Assembly (NCBI RefSeq): GCF_039621805.1
Contig: NZ_CP155074.1
Span: 1,240,001-1,304,000 of the forward strand
Length of the DNA stretch: 64,000 bases
Reading direction: 5' to 3'
From: Paraburkholderia sp. PREW-6R
GTDB taxonomy: Bacteria > Pseudomonadota > Gammaproteobacteria > Burkholderiales > Burkholderiaceae
Shown: in pieces, positions 34,158 through 42,931 of the stretch
Layout of the letters: each line of letters opens with the position of its first letter
Position numbering within the stretch: position 1 is the first letter of the stretch
Notes under the pieces: model-generated
Seen by the model: the letters and a program-made list of their open reading frames with translations, nothing else
Databases searched by the model: none
What the model was told of the DNA's origin: nothing
Made by a program: the position numbers and the translations under genes

Positions 34158-35036
34158 ATGGACAAACTGACGAGCGGATGGCTGAGCGGACTCATCGGCG
34201 TGTTGATATTCAGCGGCTCGCTGCCGGCCACGCGCATCGCAGTCCAGGGCCTCGACCCCGTGTTTCTGACTGTGGCCCGCGCGACGATTGCCGGCACACT
34301 CGGCCTCCTGCTGCTGGTCGTCTTCCGTCAGCCGAGGCCGGCGCGCGTCGACCTCGTGCCGCTCATGATCGTCGCGCTCGGCGTGGTGGTCGGCTTTCCG
34401 TTGCTGACCGCGCTGGCGCTGCAGCATGTGAACGCCGCACATGCGGTCGTGTTCGTCGGATTGCTGCCGGTCGCCACCGCGATTTTTGGTGTGCTGCGCG
34501 GCGGCGAGCGTCCGCAGCCGGCGTTCTGGCTCTTCTCCGCGCTCGGTAGCGGCGCGGTCGTCGCGTTCGCGGTGCGTCACGGGCTCAACGCTTCGCCGCT
34601 GGGCGACGCGTTGATGCTGGCCGCCATCATCGTATGCGGGCTGGGCTATGCGGAGGGCGCGCGTCTGTCGCGACGCCTCGGCGGCTGGCAGGTCATTTCG
34701 TGGGCGCTCGTGCTGTCCCTGCCGCTGATGGTGCCGCTCGCGTGGTGGACACGCCCCATGTCATTGGATGGCGTCAGTCACGCTGCGCTTTGGGGCCTCG
34801 CGTATGTGTCCCTCTTCAGCATGTTGATCGGCTTCGTGTTCTGGTATCGCGGCCTGGCGCTGGGCGGGATTGCGGGTGTCGGGCAACTGCAATTGCTGCA
34901 GCCGTTTTTCGGGCTGCTGCTGGCCGCCCTGCTGCTCGATGAAAAGGTGCCCCCGTCGATGGTTCTCGTTACGATCGCCGTGGTGGCCTGCGTCGCCGGG
35001 GCGCGGCGGTTTTCCCGAGCGGCACCGGCGCGATGA
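34158..35036 (+). CDS. EamA/DMT-family transporter
   Basis: A 292-residue inner-membrane protein with about ten hydrophobic helices and the internal two-fold repeat of EamA proteins. It starts at the ATG at 34158. The first helix contains the common FSGSLPATRIAVQGLDP and the second repeat ends GVGQLQLLQPFFGLLLA. Members export amino acids or metabolites. A divergent MocR regulator suggests an amine- or amino-acid-related substrate. After its TGA stop the frame stays open into a 12-base tandem repeat (35099-35182). Confidence 0.9.
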   Translation: MDKLTSGWLSGLIGVLIFSGSLPATRIAVQGLDPVFLTVARATIAGTLGLLLLVVFRQPRPARVDLVPLMIVALGVVVGFPLLTALALQHVNAAHAVVFVGLLPVATAIFGVLRGGERPQPAFWLFSALGSGAVVAFAVRHGLNASPLGDALMLAAIIVCGLGYAEGARLSRRLGGWQVISWALVLSLPLMVPLAWWTRPMSLDGVSHAALWGLAYVSLFSMLIGFVFWYRGLALGGIAGVGQLQLLQPFFGLLLAALLLDEKVPPSMVLVTIAVVACVAGARRFSRAAPAR

Positions 35037-35098
35037 ACAGGCGGCATCTCGCGTGGAGCTTCACGGTTGCGGTGGGGCATATCGTGTGGGCTTGATGC

Positions 35099-35182
35099 GG
35101 CCTTGAGTAAGGCCTTTAGTCCGGCCATTAGTACGGCCTTTAGTACGGCCGTTATTGCGACCTTCAATGCGGCCTTTAATGC
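35099..35182. repeat. 12-base tandem repeat, seven units
   Basis: Seven consecutive 12-base units based on GGCCTTTAGTAC (for example GGCCTTTAGTCC, GGCCATTAGTAC, GGCCTTTAGTAC, GGCCTTTAATGC). The period is a multiple of three, so it would encode a four-residue repeat (A-F-S-T) in the frame that follows the DMT transporter stop. It lies in the 287-base gap before the RpiR-type regulator. Confidence 0.85.
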
Positions 35183-35323
35183 GCCTTAAGCCCGCCTTCC
35201 AGCGCGACTTTCCACATCACATTCGCTGCAACTCGACGGCCGTTGTACTTCAAGGACCGGACCGGCGGCGGGATATGTCATCATTCCGGTGACCAGCCAC
35301 CACCGCGCAGCGCCGCGACAACG

Positions 35324-36217
35324 ATGCCGACTGCTTTCGCTCAAACCGTCGAAGCCCGTTTTGCCGAACTCACGCCCACCTCCAAACGCGTTGCCAGCTA
35401 TATGCTGGCCAACCTCGACCGGCTCGGTCTCGAAACCGCCGACCAGATCGCGCAACAGGCCGGCACGAGCGGCATCTCGGTAGGCCGCTTTCTGCGCAGC
35501 ATCGGCTACCGGAATCTCGACGACCTGAAGCGCGAACTGCGCGGCACGCAGGAGCGTCCATGGATGATTACCGACCGGCTCGACGCGTTCCGCCGGGCCT
35601 CGGGCCATCACGACCACACGACGGCTGCTGAAAACGGTGCAGCGCCACCGAACGCCGCGCTCGCGCATTCGCTCGAACTCGAACTCGGCGCGATCCAGCA
35701 CGTGTACCAGCTCGCGCAAACCCCCGTCTTCGCGCGAGTGGCCGAACGGATTTCGAACGCGGACGCCGTCTATATTCTCGGCATTCAATCCACACGCGGC
35801 ATCAGCAATGCGTTCTACAGCTACCTCGAATACATCCGTGCGCGCGTTTTCTATTCCGACGGCATGTCCGGCTCGTATGTCGACTCATTGAATTCGGAAT
35901 TCGAGTCGCCTTATCTGATCGTGACCGACACGCGCGCCTACTCGAAGGTCGCACGCCGCTATTGCGAAGCGGCAACGCAACGCGGTCTGCCCTTCGCGCT
36001 CGTCACCGACATCTACTGCCCGTGGGCGCGCGAGTTCGACGGCGACCTGCTGCAGGTGAAAACCGACGTCGGCCAGTTCTGGGATTCGCTTGCACCGCTC
36101 ACGTGCCTCTTCAACCTGCTGATCTCCGCGATCGTCGAACGCCTCGGCCCCGGCATCGACGGGCGGGTGGCCCGCAACCGGGAGCTGCAAAGCGAATTCG
36201 ACCAGTTCGACCTTTGA
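35324..36217 (+). CDS. MurR/RpiR-family regulator with SIS domain
   Basis: A 297-residue regulator: an N-terminal RpiR helix-turn-helix (about 1-80, LTPTSKRVASYMLANLDRLGLETADQIAQQAGTSGISVGRFLRSIG) and a C-terminal SIS sugar-isomerase-like domain (about 125-270, ADAVYILGIQSTRGISNAF). Such proteins sense phosphosugars or amino-sugar derivatives. The D-Ala-D-Ala dipeptidase gene follows 32 bases later on the same strand, so it probably regulates peptidoglycan-fragment use. The start at 35324 opens the family-like segment; an earlier codon adds 27 unlikely residues. Confidence 0.88.
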   Translation: MPTAFAQTVEARFAELTPTSKRVASYMLANLDRLGLETADQIAQQAGTSGISVGRFLRSIGYRNLDDLKRELRGTQERPWMITDRLDAFRRASGHHDHTTAAENGAAPPNAALAHSLELELGAIQHVYQLAQTPVFARVAERISNADAVYILGIQSTRGISNAFYSYLEYIRARVFYSDGMSGSYVDSLNSEFESPYLIVTDTRAYSKVARRYCEAATQRGLPFALVTDIYCPWAREFDGDLLQVKTDVGQFWDSLAPLTCLFNLLISAIVERLGPGIDGRVARNRELQSEFDQFDL

Positions 36218-36249
36218 CGCGCTTCTGACAAACCTACGCCCAACACGTC

Positions 36250-36813
36250 ATGACCGACCATCGACTCATCGAGATCACGCCCGCCACGCACGGGGTGGAC
36301 ATCGACCTCGTCTACGCGACAGACCGCAACCTGACGGGCAGGCCGATCTACCGGGCCGCCCATTGCCTGCTGCTCGAACCCGCCGAAGCCGCACTGCGCC
36401 GCGCGGTCGAACTGGCGGCGCAGATCGGCATGACCTTGCGTATCTTCGACGCCTACCGGCCGCCGCAAGCACAGCAGGTACTCTGGGACTTCCTGCCCGA
36501 TCCCACCTATGTGGCCGACCTGAGCCGCGGCTCGAATCATAGTCGCGGCACCGCGCTCGATCTGACGCTGCTCGACGCGCAAGGCGACGAACTCGATATG
36601 GGCACCGGCTTCGATGCGATGACGATCGCCTCCGAGCATTTTCATGCGGGCTTGCCCGTGCAGGTACAGCGCAACCGCATGCTTCTGCTCGGCGTCATGC
36701 ATGGCGCAGGCTTCACGCATATCAAGGCGGAATGGTGGCACTACGAATTGCCGGGTTCACGGGCGTTGCCGGTGATCGACAACAGCGAGAGCGGACCGCT
36801 GCGGTTGATGTAA
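36250..36813 (+). CDS. ddpX: D-alanyl-D-alanine dipeptidase (VanX/DdpX family)
   Basis: A 187-residue zinc dipeptidase that cleaves D-Ala-D-Ala. VanX residues are conserved: Arg70 in DAYRPP, the zinc ligands His97 and Asp104 in SNHSRGTALDL, catalytic Glu161 and zinc His164 in EWWH. No signal peptide is seen, so it acts in the cytosol, as E. coli DdpX does, recycling D-Ala from imported fragments. Its partner is the RpiR regulator upstream. No dipeptide ABC transporter (ddpABCDF) is adjacent and there is no vanHA, so a resistance role is unlikely. Confidence 0.93.
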   Translation: MTDHRLIEITPATHGVDIDLVYATDRNLTGRPIYRAAHCLLLEPAEAALRRAVELAAQIGMTLRIFDAYRPPQAQQVLWDFLPDPTYVADLSRGSNHSRGTALDLTLLDAQGDELDMGTGFDAMTIASEHFHAGLPVQVQRNRMLLLGVMHGAGFTHIKAEWWHYELPGSRALPVIDNSESGPLRLM

Positions 36814-36870
36814 CGGATCGGTTGCAATAAAAAAGCAGGTATCCTCTCCCGCTCGTTCAAAGGAGGATGC

Positions 36871-37140
36871 ATGAAGTTTTCGATCTGTCTCGCGGCCGCC
36901 GCGCTCACGTTGTCCGCAGGCGCTTACGCACAAAACTCGCAGACGTTCCATTTCGGCGAAGGCCAGAGCGGTATGTCGTCGGGCAACACGCATGCTGCGC
37001 CTTCCGCGCAGGCGCCCGCACCGCAGGGCTCCGAGGACGCCGGCCACACAAACGCCACGGCGAAGCCCGCGCACAAGCCGAAACACCGCAGGCATCATCG
37101 CGGGCACGCGACCCAGCCCGATACGTACTCGCATAACTGA
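36871..37140 (+). CDS. Small secreted His-rich protein, function unknown
   Basis: An 89-residue protein with a signal peptide (MKFSICLAAAALTLSAGAYA, cleaved before QNSQ). The mature chain is hydrophilic and ends in a basic, histidine-rich tail (KPAHKPKHRRHHRGHA). A very strong ribosome site (AAAGGAGG) precedes the ATG, which supports real expression. The tail could bind metal or nucleic acid in the periplasm. I recognise no family. Confidence 0.75.
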   Translation: MKFSICLAAAALTLSAGAYAQNSQTFHFGEGQSGMSSGNTHAAPSAQAPAPQGSEDAGHTNATAKPAHKPKHRRHHRGHATQPDTYSHN

Positions 37141-37390
37141 CCGCGAGCAGACGTTCATCCACGCGCCACGCCCGCCGGCGTGGCCGGGCGGCCGCGTTGC
37201 AATGTTTGTCGCGGACCTTGCGGGGCCCTTCAGTCGTCAAATCACAAGCGGCAACGCGGCCGTTACGGATCAAGGTTCGCGGCCCTTATAGTGGGCATAC
37301 GTCACGACGATTTTTGACTCGCTTCAAATTCGCACACGCGGCGAGCATAGTAAAACGTATCGTCAACCGCTTGCCGCGACAGGACCCTGT

Positions 37391-38005
37391 ATGAGCATCA
37401 CGCGCTCCAACCATTCCCCTGATACTGCCGCCCCGCCGCTGAGCGCGCCATTGATTCGCGATGCCGAGGACAACGACCTGCCCGCGATCCAGGCGATCTA
37501 CGCGCACCATGTGCTGACCGGCGTGGCGTCGTTCGAAGAAACCCCGCCTGGCGTCGATGAACTGCGCTCACGGCTCGCGTCGGTACGCAGTCATGGGCTG
37601 CCGTATATGGTCGCCGACATCGACGGCGAGGTCGCAGGCTATTGCTACGCCACGCCGTATCGCCCACGCGCCGCGTATCGCAACACCATCGAAGATTCAA
37701 TCTACGTGAGCGACGCTTATCGCGGACGCGGTCTGGGCCGCGTGCTTCTGCAGGCGCTCATCGAGCGCTGCGAGTCAGGACCGTGGCGCCAGATGGTGGC
37801 CGTGATCGCCGACGGCGGTAGCGGCGGTTCGCTCTCGTTGCACACGCAGTTGGGCTTCGAACTGATCGGCACATTGAAAGCCGTCGGCTTCAAACATGGC
37901 CGCTGGCTCGATACCACGTTGATGCAACGGACGCTGGGCCGCGGCGACTCGACACCGCCAGACGATGTCGGGCGCTCGCCCGGCCAGGGCGCCGCGTTAA
38001 AATAA
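37391..38005 (+). CDS. GNAT acetyltransferase, phosphinothricin-type
   Basis: A 204-residue N-acetyltransferase. GNAT features are clear: IRDAEDNDLPAIQAIYAHHV at the start, the acetyl-CoA motif with R-G-x-G (YRGRGLGRVLLQALIERC), and the SLHTQLGFELIGTLKAVGFKHGRWLDT ending typical of phosphinothricin/methionine sulfoximine acetyltransferases. These detoxify glutamine synthetase inhibitors. The MerR regulator follows four bases after the stop and is likely co-transcribed. Confidence 0.92.
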   Translation: MSITRSNHSPDTAAPPLSAPLIRDAEDNDLPAIQAIYAHHVLTGVASFEETPPGVDELRSRLASVRSHGLPYMVADIDGEVAGYCYATPYRPRAAYRNTIEDSIYVSDAYRGRGLGRVLLQALIERCESGPWRQMVAVIADGGSGGSLSLHTQLGFELIGTLKAVGFKHGRWLDTTLMQRTLGRGDSTPPDDVGRSPGQGAALK

Positions 38006-38009
38006 ATGC

Positions 38010-38885
38010 ATGCCCAACACGCCGCCTCCCGTGCCGCCCTCTTCCACTGCTGAGCTGCCCGCAGCGGACGCGCCGCGCAACGAATACACCGTCGATGAAC
38101 TCGCACGCGTGACGGATACCACGGTGCGCAACGTGCGCGCGTATCAGGACCGTGGCCTGCTCGCGCCGCCGGAGAAACGCGGTCGTGTCGGCGTCTATGA
38201 CGACACGCACGTGTCGCGTCTGAAACTGATCAACCATCTGCTCACGCGCGGCTACACGCTCGCGAACATCCAGGACCTCATCATGGCCGTCGACGAAGGC
38301 CACGATCTGCGCGCCATTCTTGGACTGGAAACGGCGATCGGCGGCCGCTGGTCGCGCGAGCGGCCCAAAAAATACTCGCTGATCGAACTGCTGCAGATGT
38401 TCGGCGACAAGGCATCGCCGGGCGCGCTCGGCAAGGCGGTCGATCTCGGCTTGCTGGAGCGCGAAGGGTTGTCGTTCGTGTCGGGCAGCCCTGCGGCGCT
38501 CGCGGCGGGCGCCACGCTCGCGAAAGAAGGCATCCCGCTCGCCGATCTGCTCGACGCCGTCGCGATCGCACGGCCGCATTTTCACGCGGTCGCGAAGGCG
38601 CTCGTCGATCTGGTGGTGCGCCAGTTGGACCGTTACGACGCCGACGCTTTGCCACCGCCGGCCGATGTTCCCGCGCTCGTCGATGCGATCTGGCGCGTGC
38701 GGCCCCTTGCGATGGTGCTGGTCGAAACCGAAATGAACCGGGCACTGGAAGAAGCGTCCGGCGATTATCTCGGCGACCGTGTCGCGGCCATCATGGCCAG
38801 AAAGCTCGGGCATGCTCGTGAAAGCTCGTCGGCGGAACACAGCGCGGTTCGATCCACCGTGAAGAAGGGCAAGCCTTCCGCGTAG
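38010..38885 (+). CDS. MerR-family regulator
   Basis: A 291-residue regulator with an N-terminal MerR helix-turn-helix (about 25-95: YTVDELARVTDTTVRNVRAYQDRGLLAPPEKRGRVGVY) and a long helical C-terminal domain (about 110-270) without the cysteines of metal-sensing members. Starting four bases after the acetyltransferase gene and lacking its own ribosome site, it is probably translated by coupling. The effector is unknown. Confidence 0.85.
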   Translation: MPNTPPPVPPSSTAELPAADAPRNEYTVDELARVTDTTVRNVRAYQDRGLLAPPEKRGRVGVYDDTHVSRLKLINHLLTRGYTLANIQDLIMAVDEGHDLRAILGLETAIGGRWSRERPKKYSLIELLQMFGDKASPGALGKAVDLGLLEREGLSFVSGSPAALAAGATLAKEGIPLADLLDAVAIARPHFHAVAKALVDLVVRQLDRYDADALPPPADVPALVDAIWRVRPLAMVLVETEMNRALEEASGDYLGDRVAAIMARKLGHARESSSAEHSAVRSTVKKGKPSA

Positions 38886-39057
38886 TAGCGGGCCGGGCGC
38901 ACGCGCAGCGCGCCTGTCCCCGTACGCGTCATATTCAAATCTCCATTGCTTCGTTTGACTCGCGCGTCGTCCATGCGACGATCCCCGCACGTTGCTGCAG
39001 CGTTCGCCGGGCAGCCAGGCATTCAAGCATTCAATCGGACACAATGGAGATTCCCGC

Positions 39058-40056
39058 ATGGGCCGTTCAAATCGACTTTCGCTTCACGTGGGCGCCGCGC
39101 TGCTCGCGGTGTTGTCCCCACTCACGTCGCCTGGCGCGCAGGCTCAGGCGAGCGGCGGCGAGCCGTCGAAAACGTTGCGGATCGGGTATCAGAAGTCCGG
39201 GCTCCTTGCCGTCCTCAAGGCCCAAGGCTCGCTCGACGACAAGCTGAAGTCGCTCGGCTATAGCATCAAGTGGTTCGAATTCCCCGCCGGTCCGCAACTG
39301 CTCGAAGCGCTGAACGCAAACAGTATCGATTTCGGCTATACCGGCGCGCCGCCGCCCGTCTTCGCGCAGGCCGGCGGCGTGCGCTTTGTCTACGTTGGCG
39401 CGGAACCGTCGGGCCGGCACGCCGAGGCGATCCTCGTGAAAAGCGATTCGCCTTTGCGCCAGGTCGCGGACCTGAAGGGCAAGAGCGTGGCCTTGCAAAA
39501 GGGTTCGAGTTCGAACTACCTGCTGCTCGAAGCGCTCAAGAAAGCCGGCCTGCAATACGAAGATGTTCACGCGGTCTACTTGCCGCCCGCGGACGCGCGC
39601 GCGGCGTTCGAAAGCGGCAAGGTGGACGCGTGGGTGATCTGGGACCCGTACTACGCTTCCGCGCAACAGGCGCTGAAGGCGCGCACGCTTGCCGACTATT
39701 CGGAACTCAACGGCCCCTACAACTTTTACGAAGCGACGCGCGACTTCGCTCAACAGCATCCGGATGTGATCGGCGCGATTCTCGGTCAGTTGCGCACGGC
39801 CGGCCTGTGGGTCAACGCACACCCGAAGGAAACTTCCGCGCTGATTGCGCCGAAGGTTGGACTCGACCCGCAACTGGTCGAAACCTGGGTGCGCCGTTAT
39901 CCGTACGGGACCACTGCCGTGACCGACGAAATCGCGCGTTCGCAGCAGAGCGTCGCGGACGCTTTCTATGGCGCGCATCTGATTCCGCAAAAAGTCACGG
40001 TGAAGGACAACGTCTGGCAAAACCGTGATGTGACGAGCGCGCTCGCCGCGAAGTAA
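39058..40056 (+). CDS. Aliphatic sulfonate ABC transporter substrate-binding protein (SsuA-like)
   Basis: A 332-residue periplasmic binding protein with a signal peptide (cleavage near AQAQA, about residue 31). SsuA family features are visible: LRIGYQKSGLLAVLKAQGSLDDKL, KWFEFPAGPQLLEAL, DFGYTGAPPPVFAQA and VDAWVIWDPYYA. The permease and ATPase genes (ssuC, ssuB) and the monooxygenase (ssuD) are not adjacent, so it is an orphan binding protein. The ATG at 39058 has a GGAG site. Other sulfur compounds, such as taurine or sulfate esters, are possible ligands. Confidence 0.88.
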   Translation: MGRSNRLSLHVGAALLAVLSPLTSPGAQAQASGGEPSKTLRIGYQKSGLLAVLKAQGSLDDKLKSLGYSIKWFEFPAGPQLLEALNANSIDFGYTGAPPPVFAQAGGVRFVYVGAEPSGRHAEAILVKSDSPLRQVADLKGKSVALQKGSSSNYLLLEALKKAGLQYEDVHAVYLPPADARAAFESGKVDAWVIWDPYYASAQQALKARTLADYSELNGPYNFYEATRDFAQQHPDVIGAILGQLRTAGLWVNAHPKETSALIAPKVGLDPQLVETWVRRYPYGTTAVTDEIARSQQSVADAFYGAHLIPQKVTVKDNVWQNRDVTSALAAK

Positions 40057-40189
40057 GCCGCCAACCCAAGCACGGGCCACGACGCCCGGTGAGATCGACC
40101 CGGGCGGACGCGTGGCGATCCGCCAATTTCTCGTTGGCTAGAGTTGCTCGTCTAGCCGGTTTCTTGCGCCATCCACTCCTCGCCTCTAT

Positions 40190-40211
40190 TGTTACATCAA
40201 CCAATGTAACA
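40190..40211. promoter_or_regulatory. Perfect palindrome upstream of BVMO operon, probable operator
   Basis: TGTTACAT (40190-40197) and ATGTAACA (40204-40211) are exact reverse complements around a six-base gap, 28 bases before the monooxygenase start. The form fits a TetR-type repressor; no such regulator is encoded nearby. Confidence 0.65.
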
Positions 40212-40239
40212 GTGTTCAGCGACAAGGGAGACTGCCCGG

Positions 40240-41841
40240 ATGAACGCACGCACGATGCTGCACGACCCCACTACGCCCCGCGACTCCGCGCCTGTCCATA
40301 CCGATCTCGCGATCATCGGCTCGGGGTTTGCCGGGCTCGGCATGGCGATCCGGCTTCGGCAAGTTGGCATCACCGACTTTCTCGTGGCCGAAAAAGCGGA
40401 TTCTGTCGGCGGCACGTGGCGCGACAATCATTACCCGGGCTGCGCGTGCGACGTCCAATCGCACGTCTATTCGTTTTCTTTCGCTCCGAATCCTCGCTGG
40501 TCGCGCCTGTTCGCGCGCCAGCCCGAAATTCGCGCGTACCTCGAAGCATGCACGCAACGCTTCGGCGTGCAGCGTCATCTGCGCTTCGGTCATGAACTCG
40601 CGACGGCCGTGTACGACGACACGCTGCATCGCTGGCAACTCACGTTCGCGAACGGTCAGCAATGGTCGGCGCGCGTGCTGATTTCCGGCATGGGCGGTCT
40701 GTCGCGCGCGGCACTCCCCGACATCGCCGGTATCGAAAACTTCAAGGGCAAGGCGTTTCATTCGCAACACTGGGACCATGCGTATTCGCTCGAAGGCAAA
40801 CGCGTCGCCGTGATCGGCACCGGCGCGAGCGCCATCCAGTTCGTGCCGCAGATCGCGCCGCGCGTTGCGCATCTCGACCTGTTCCAGCGCACGCCGCCGT
40901 GGATCATGCCGAAGGCCGACCGCCCGGTGAAGCCGCTTGAACAATGGCTCTTCACACACCTGCCGTTCACGCAGCAGATCCTGCGCTCGGCGCTTTACTG
41001 GATGCTCGAATCGCGCGCCATCGGCTTTGCCATTCATCCTTCGTTGATGAAGACAGCGCAGAAGGCCGCGGAGCGCCATTTGCGCCGGCAGGTGAGCGAC
41101 CCGCAGTTGCGCGAAACGCTCACGCCGCGCTATACGATGGGCTGCAAGCGCATTCTCATTTCGAACGACTACTTCCCCGCCGTGTCCCGGAAGAACGTTT
41201 CGGTGATCACCGCCGGCATTGCCCGCGTCGAGGAAGACGCGATCGTGACGGCCGACGGTGTGCGTCATCCAGCGGACTGCATTATTTTCGGCACCGGGTT
41301 TCAGGTGGCGGCCCCGTTTGCGCCGGGCGTCGTGCGCGGACGCGGCGGCGTGGATATCGTCGACACATGGCGCGACGGCGCGCATGCGTATCTGGGGACC
41401 GCTTTACCTGGTTATCCGAATTTTTTCATGATCGTCGGCCCGAATACCGGGCTCGGCCACAACTCGATGGTCTTCATGATCGAATCGCAGGTCGAGTACA
41501 TCCTGCGTGCGCTGCAGACGATAAACGCCGGGCGCGTCGCCGCAATCGAAGTGCGCCCGCACGTGGAACGCGCTTACAACGAGCGGATCCAGCAGAAACT
41601 CGGCCGCGCTATCTGGTCGACAGGCGGTTGCACAAGCTGGTATCTCGACCCGAAAACCGGCAGGAACACGACGTTGTGGCCAGGATTTGCGTACAGATTC
41701 CGCCAGGCGGCCCGCACGTTCAGGATGACCGATTACCTCGCGTACGTGCCTGCGCCCCGCGCGGTGAATGCGCCTACCGACTCGCCACAACCGGTGCAGG
41801 CAGGCGGCCATGCCGCCCGGACTTCCGTAGAGGCATCCTGA
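40240..41841 (+). CDS. Flavin Baeyer-Villiger-type monooxygenase
   Basis: A 533-residue FAD/NADPH monooxygenase that should insert oxygen next to a ketone, giving an ester or lactone. The FAD Rossmann motif GSGFAGLGMA is at 27-36, the BVMO fingerprint FKGKAFHSQHWD at 168-179 and the NADPH motif GTGASA at 193-198. First gene of a four-gene operon with a dehydrogenase, a ferritin-like protein and an esterase-like hydrolase, a set suited to alcohol to ketone to ester to acid conversion. The substrate is not evident. The upstream palindrome suggests inducible expression. Confidence 0.93.
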   Translation: MNARTMLHDPTTPRDSAPVHTDLAIIGSGFAGLGMAIRLRQVGITDFLVAEKADSVGGTWRDNHYPGCACDVQSHVYSFSFAPNPRWSRLFARQPEIRAYLEACTQRFGVQRHLRFGHELATAVYDDTLHRWQLTFANGQQWSARVLISGMGGLSRAALPDIAGIENFKGKAFHSQHWDHAYSLEGKRVAVIGTGASAIQFVPQIAPRVAHLDLFQRTPPWIMPKADRPVKPLEQWLFTHLPFTQQILRSALYWMLESRAIGFAIHPSLMKTAQKAAERHLRRQVSDPQLRETLTPRYTMGCKRILISNDYFPAVSRKNVSVITAGIARVEEDAIVTADGVRHPADCIIFGTGFQVAAPFAPGVVRGRGGVDIVDTWRDGAHAYLGTALPGYPNFFMIVGPNTGLGHNSMVFMIESQVEYILRALQTINAGRVAAIEVRPHVERAYNERIQQKLGRAIWSTGGCTSWYLDPKTGRNTTLWPGFAYRFRQAARTFRMTDYLAYVPAPRAVNAPTDSPQPVQAGGHAARTSVEAS

Positions 41842-41944
41842 GAAAGCGGAACGACGCACACCGTTGCGTGCGAACGGCGAGCACAGGCATGGCATCGGAG
41901 TGAGCACACGAAGGGTGATTCCGGCCAACAGGGAGACAGACGCA

Positions 41945-42853
41945 ATGAAGCACTTCACCGACAGAGTCGCCGCCATTACCGGCGCGGGCTCGGGCATGGG
42001 CCGTTCCCTCGCGATCCAGCTCGCGCGCGAAGGCTGCCATCTCGCGCTCGCGGATCGCAACGCCGCAAGCCTTGCCGACACCGCGCAACTCGCGCAGGCT
42101 GCCGCGCCGCGGATCGTGGGCGCACCGCTGCGCGTCACGACGCGCGTGCTCGATGTCTCGGATCGCGCGGCCATGTTCGATTGGGCCGCCGCAACAGCCG
42201 CTCAGCATCGGCGTGTGAACATGGTGTTCAACAACGCGGGCGTCGCGCTATCCAGCACGATCGAAGGGATGGATTATGCGGACCTGGAATGGATCGTCGG
42301 CATCAACTTCTGGGGCGTCGTACACGGGACGAAAGCGTTTTTGCCGTACCTCAAGGCCTCGGGCGAAGGGCATATCGTCAATACGTCGAGCGTATTCGGG
42401 TTGTTTTCACAGCCGGGCATGAGCGGCTACAACGCGACGAAATTCGCCGTGCGGGCTTTTACCGAAGCGCTGCGCCAGGAACTCGACCTGATGAAGTGCG
42501 GCGTGTCGGCGACCTGCGTGCATCCGGGCGGCATCCGCACGAACATCGCGCAGTCGAGCCGCGTCGCGCCGAGTATGGTCGGCTTCATGCTGAAAAACGA
42601 GCAGCAAGGCAAGGACGACTTCGAGAAGCTTTTCATCACACCCGCAGACGAAGCCGCGCGCGTGATTCTCGAAGGCGTTCGCAGGAACAGGCGGCGTGTG
42701 CTGATCGGCCGCGATGCGCGCGCTGCCGACTGGCTCGCGCGCACGTTGCCGGCCGCCTATCAGGTACTCGTCGTCATACAGGCGCGCCGGATGATACGCA
42801 TTGCCGACAAACGCGCGCGACGCACGGCGCAGGTCGACGGCAAGCGCGCTTGA
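41945..42853 (+). CDS. Short-chain dehydrogenase/reductase
   Basis: A 302-residue SDR enzyme. The coenzyme motif TGAGSGMG is near residues 12-19, NNAG in the centre, catalytic Ser in NTSSVFG and YNATK as the YxxxK pair. The C-terminal extension (about 250-302) is basic. It has its own GGGAG site. Placed after the Baeyer-Villiger monooxygenase, it probably oxidises an alcohol to the ketone the monooxygenase uses. An N-terminal extension was rejected because the SD lies at 41932-41937. Confidence 0.93.
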   Translation: MKHFTDRVAAITGAGSGMGRSLAIQLAREGCHLALADRNAASLADTAQLAQAAAPRIVGAPLRVTTRVLDVSDRAAMFDWAAATAAQHRRVNMVFNNAGVALSSTIEGMDYADLEWIVGINFWGVVHGTKAFLPYLKASGEGHIVNTSSVFGLFSQPGMSGYNATKFAVRAFTEALRQELDLMKCGVSATCVHPGGIRTNIAQSSRVAPSMVGFMLKNEQQGKDDFEKLFITPADEAARVILEGVRRNRRRVLIGRDARAADWLARTLPAAYQVLVVIQARRMIRIADKRARRTAQVDGKRA

Positions 42854-42931
42854 TTTTTGCGCGCGTCCGCTGATTCCAATCCCTGCGGCAAGCCATACCG
42901 CCCCACACAGGGGATCACCAGGAGAATGGTC

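Noticed and set aside
36250..36813. VanX-like gene as vancomycin resistance
   Set aside because: No vanH, vanA or vanS/R neighbours, Gram-negative context, and an RpiR regulator; recycling of D-Ala-D-Ala is more likely.
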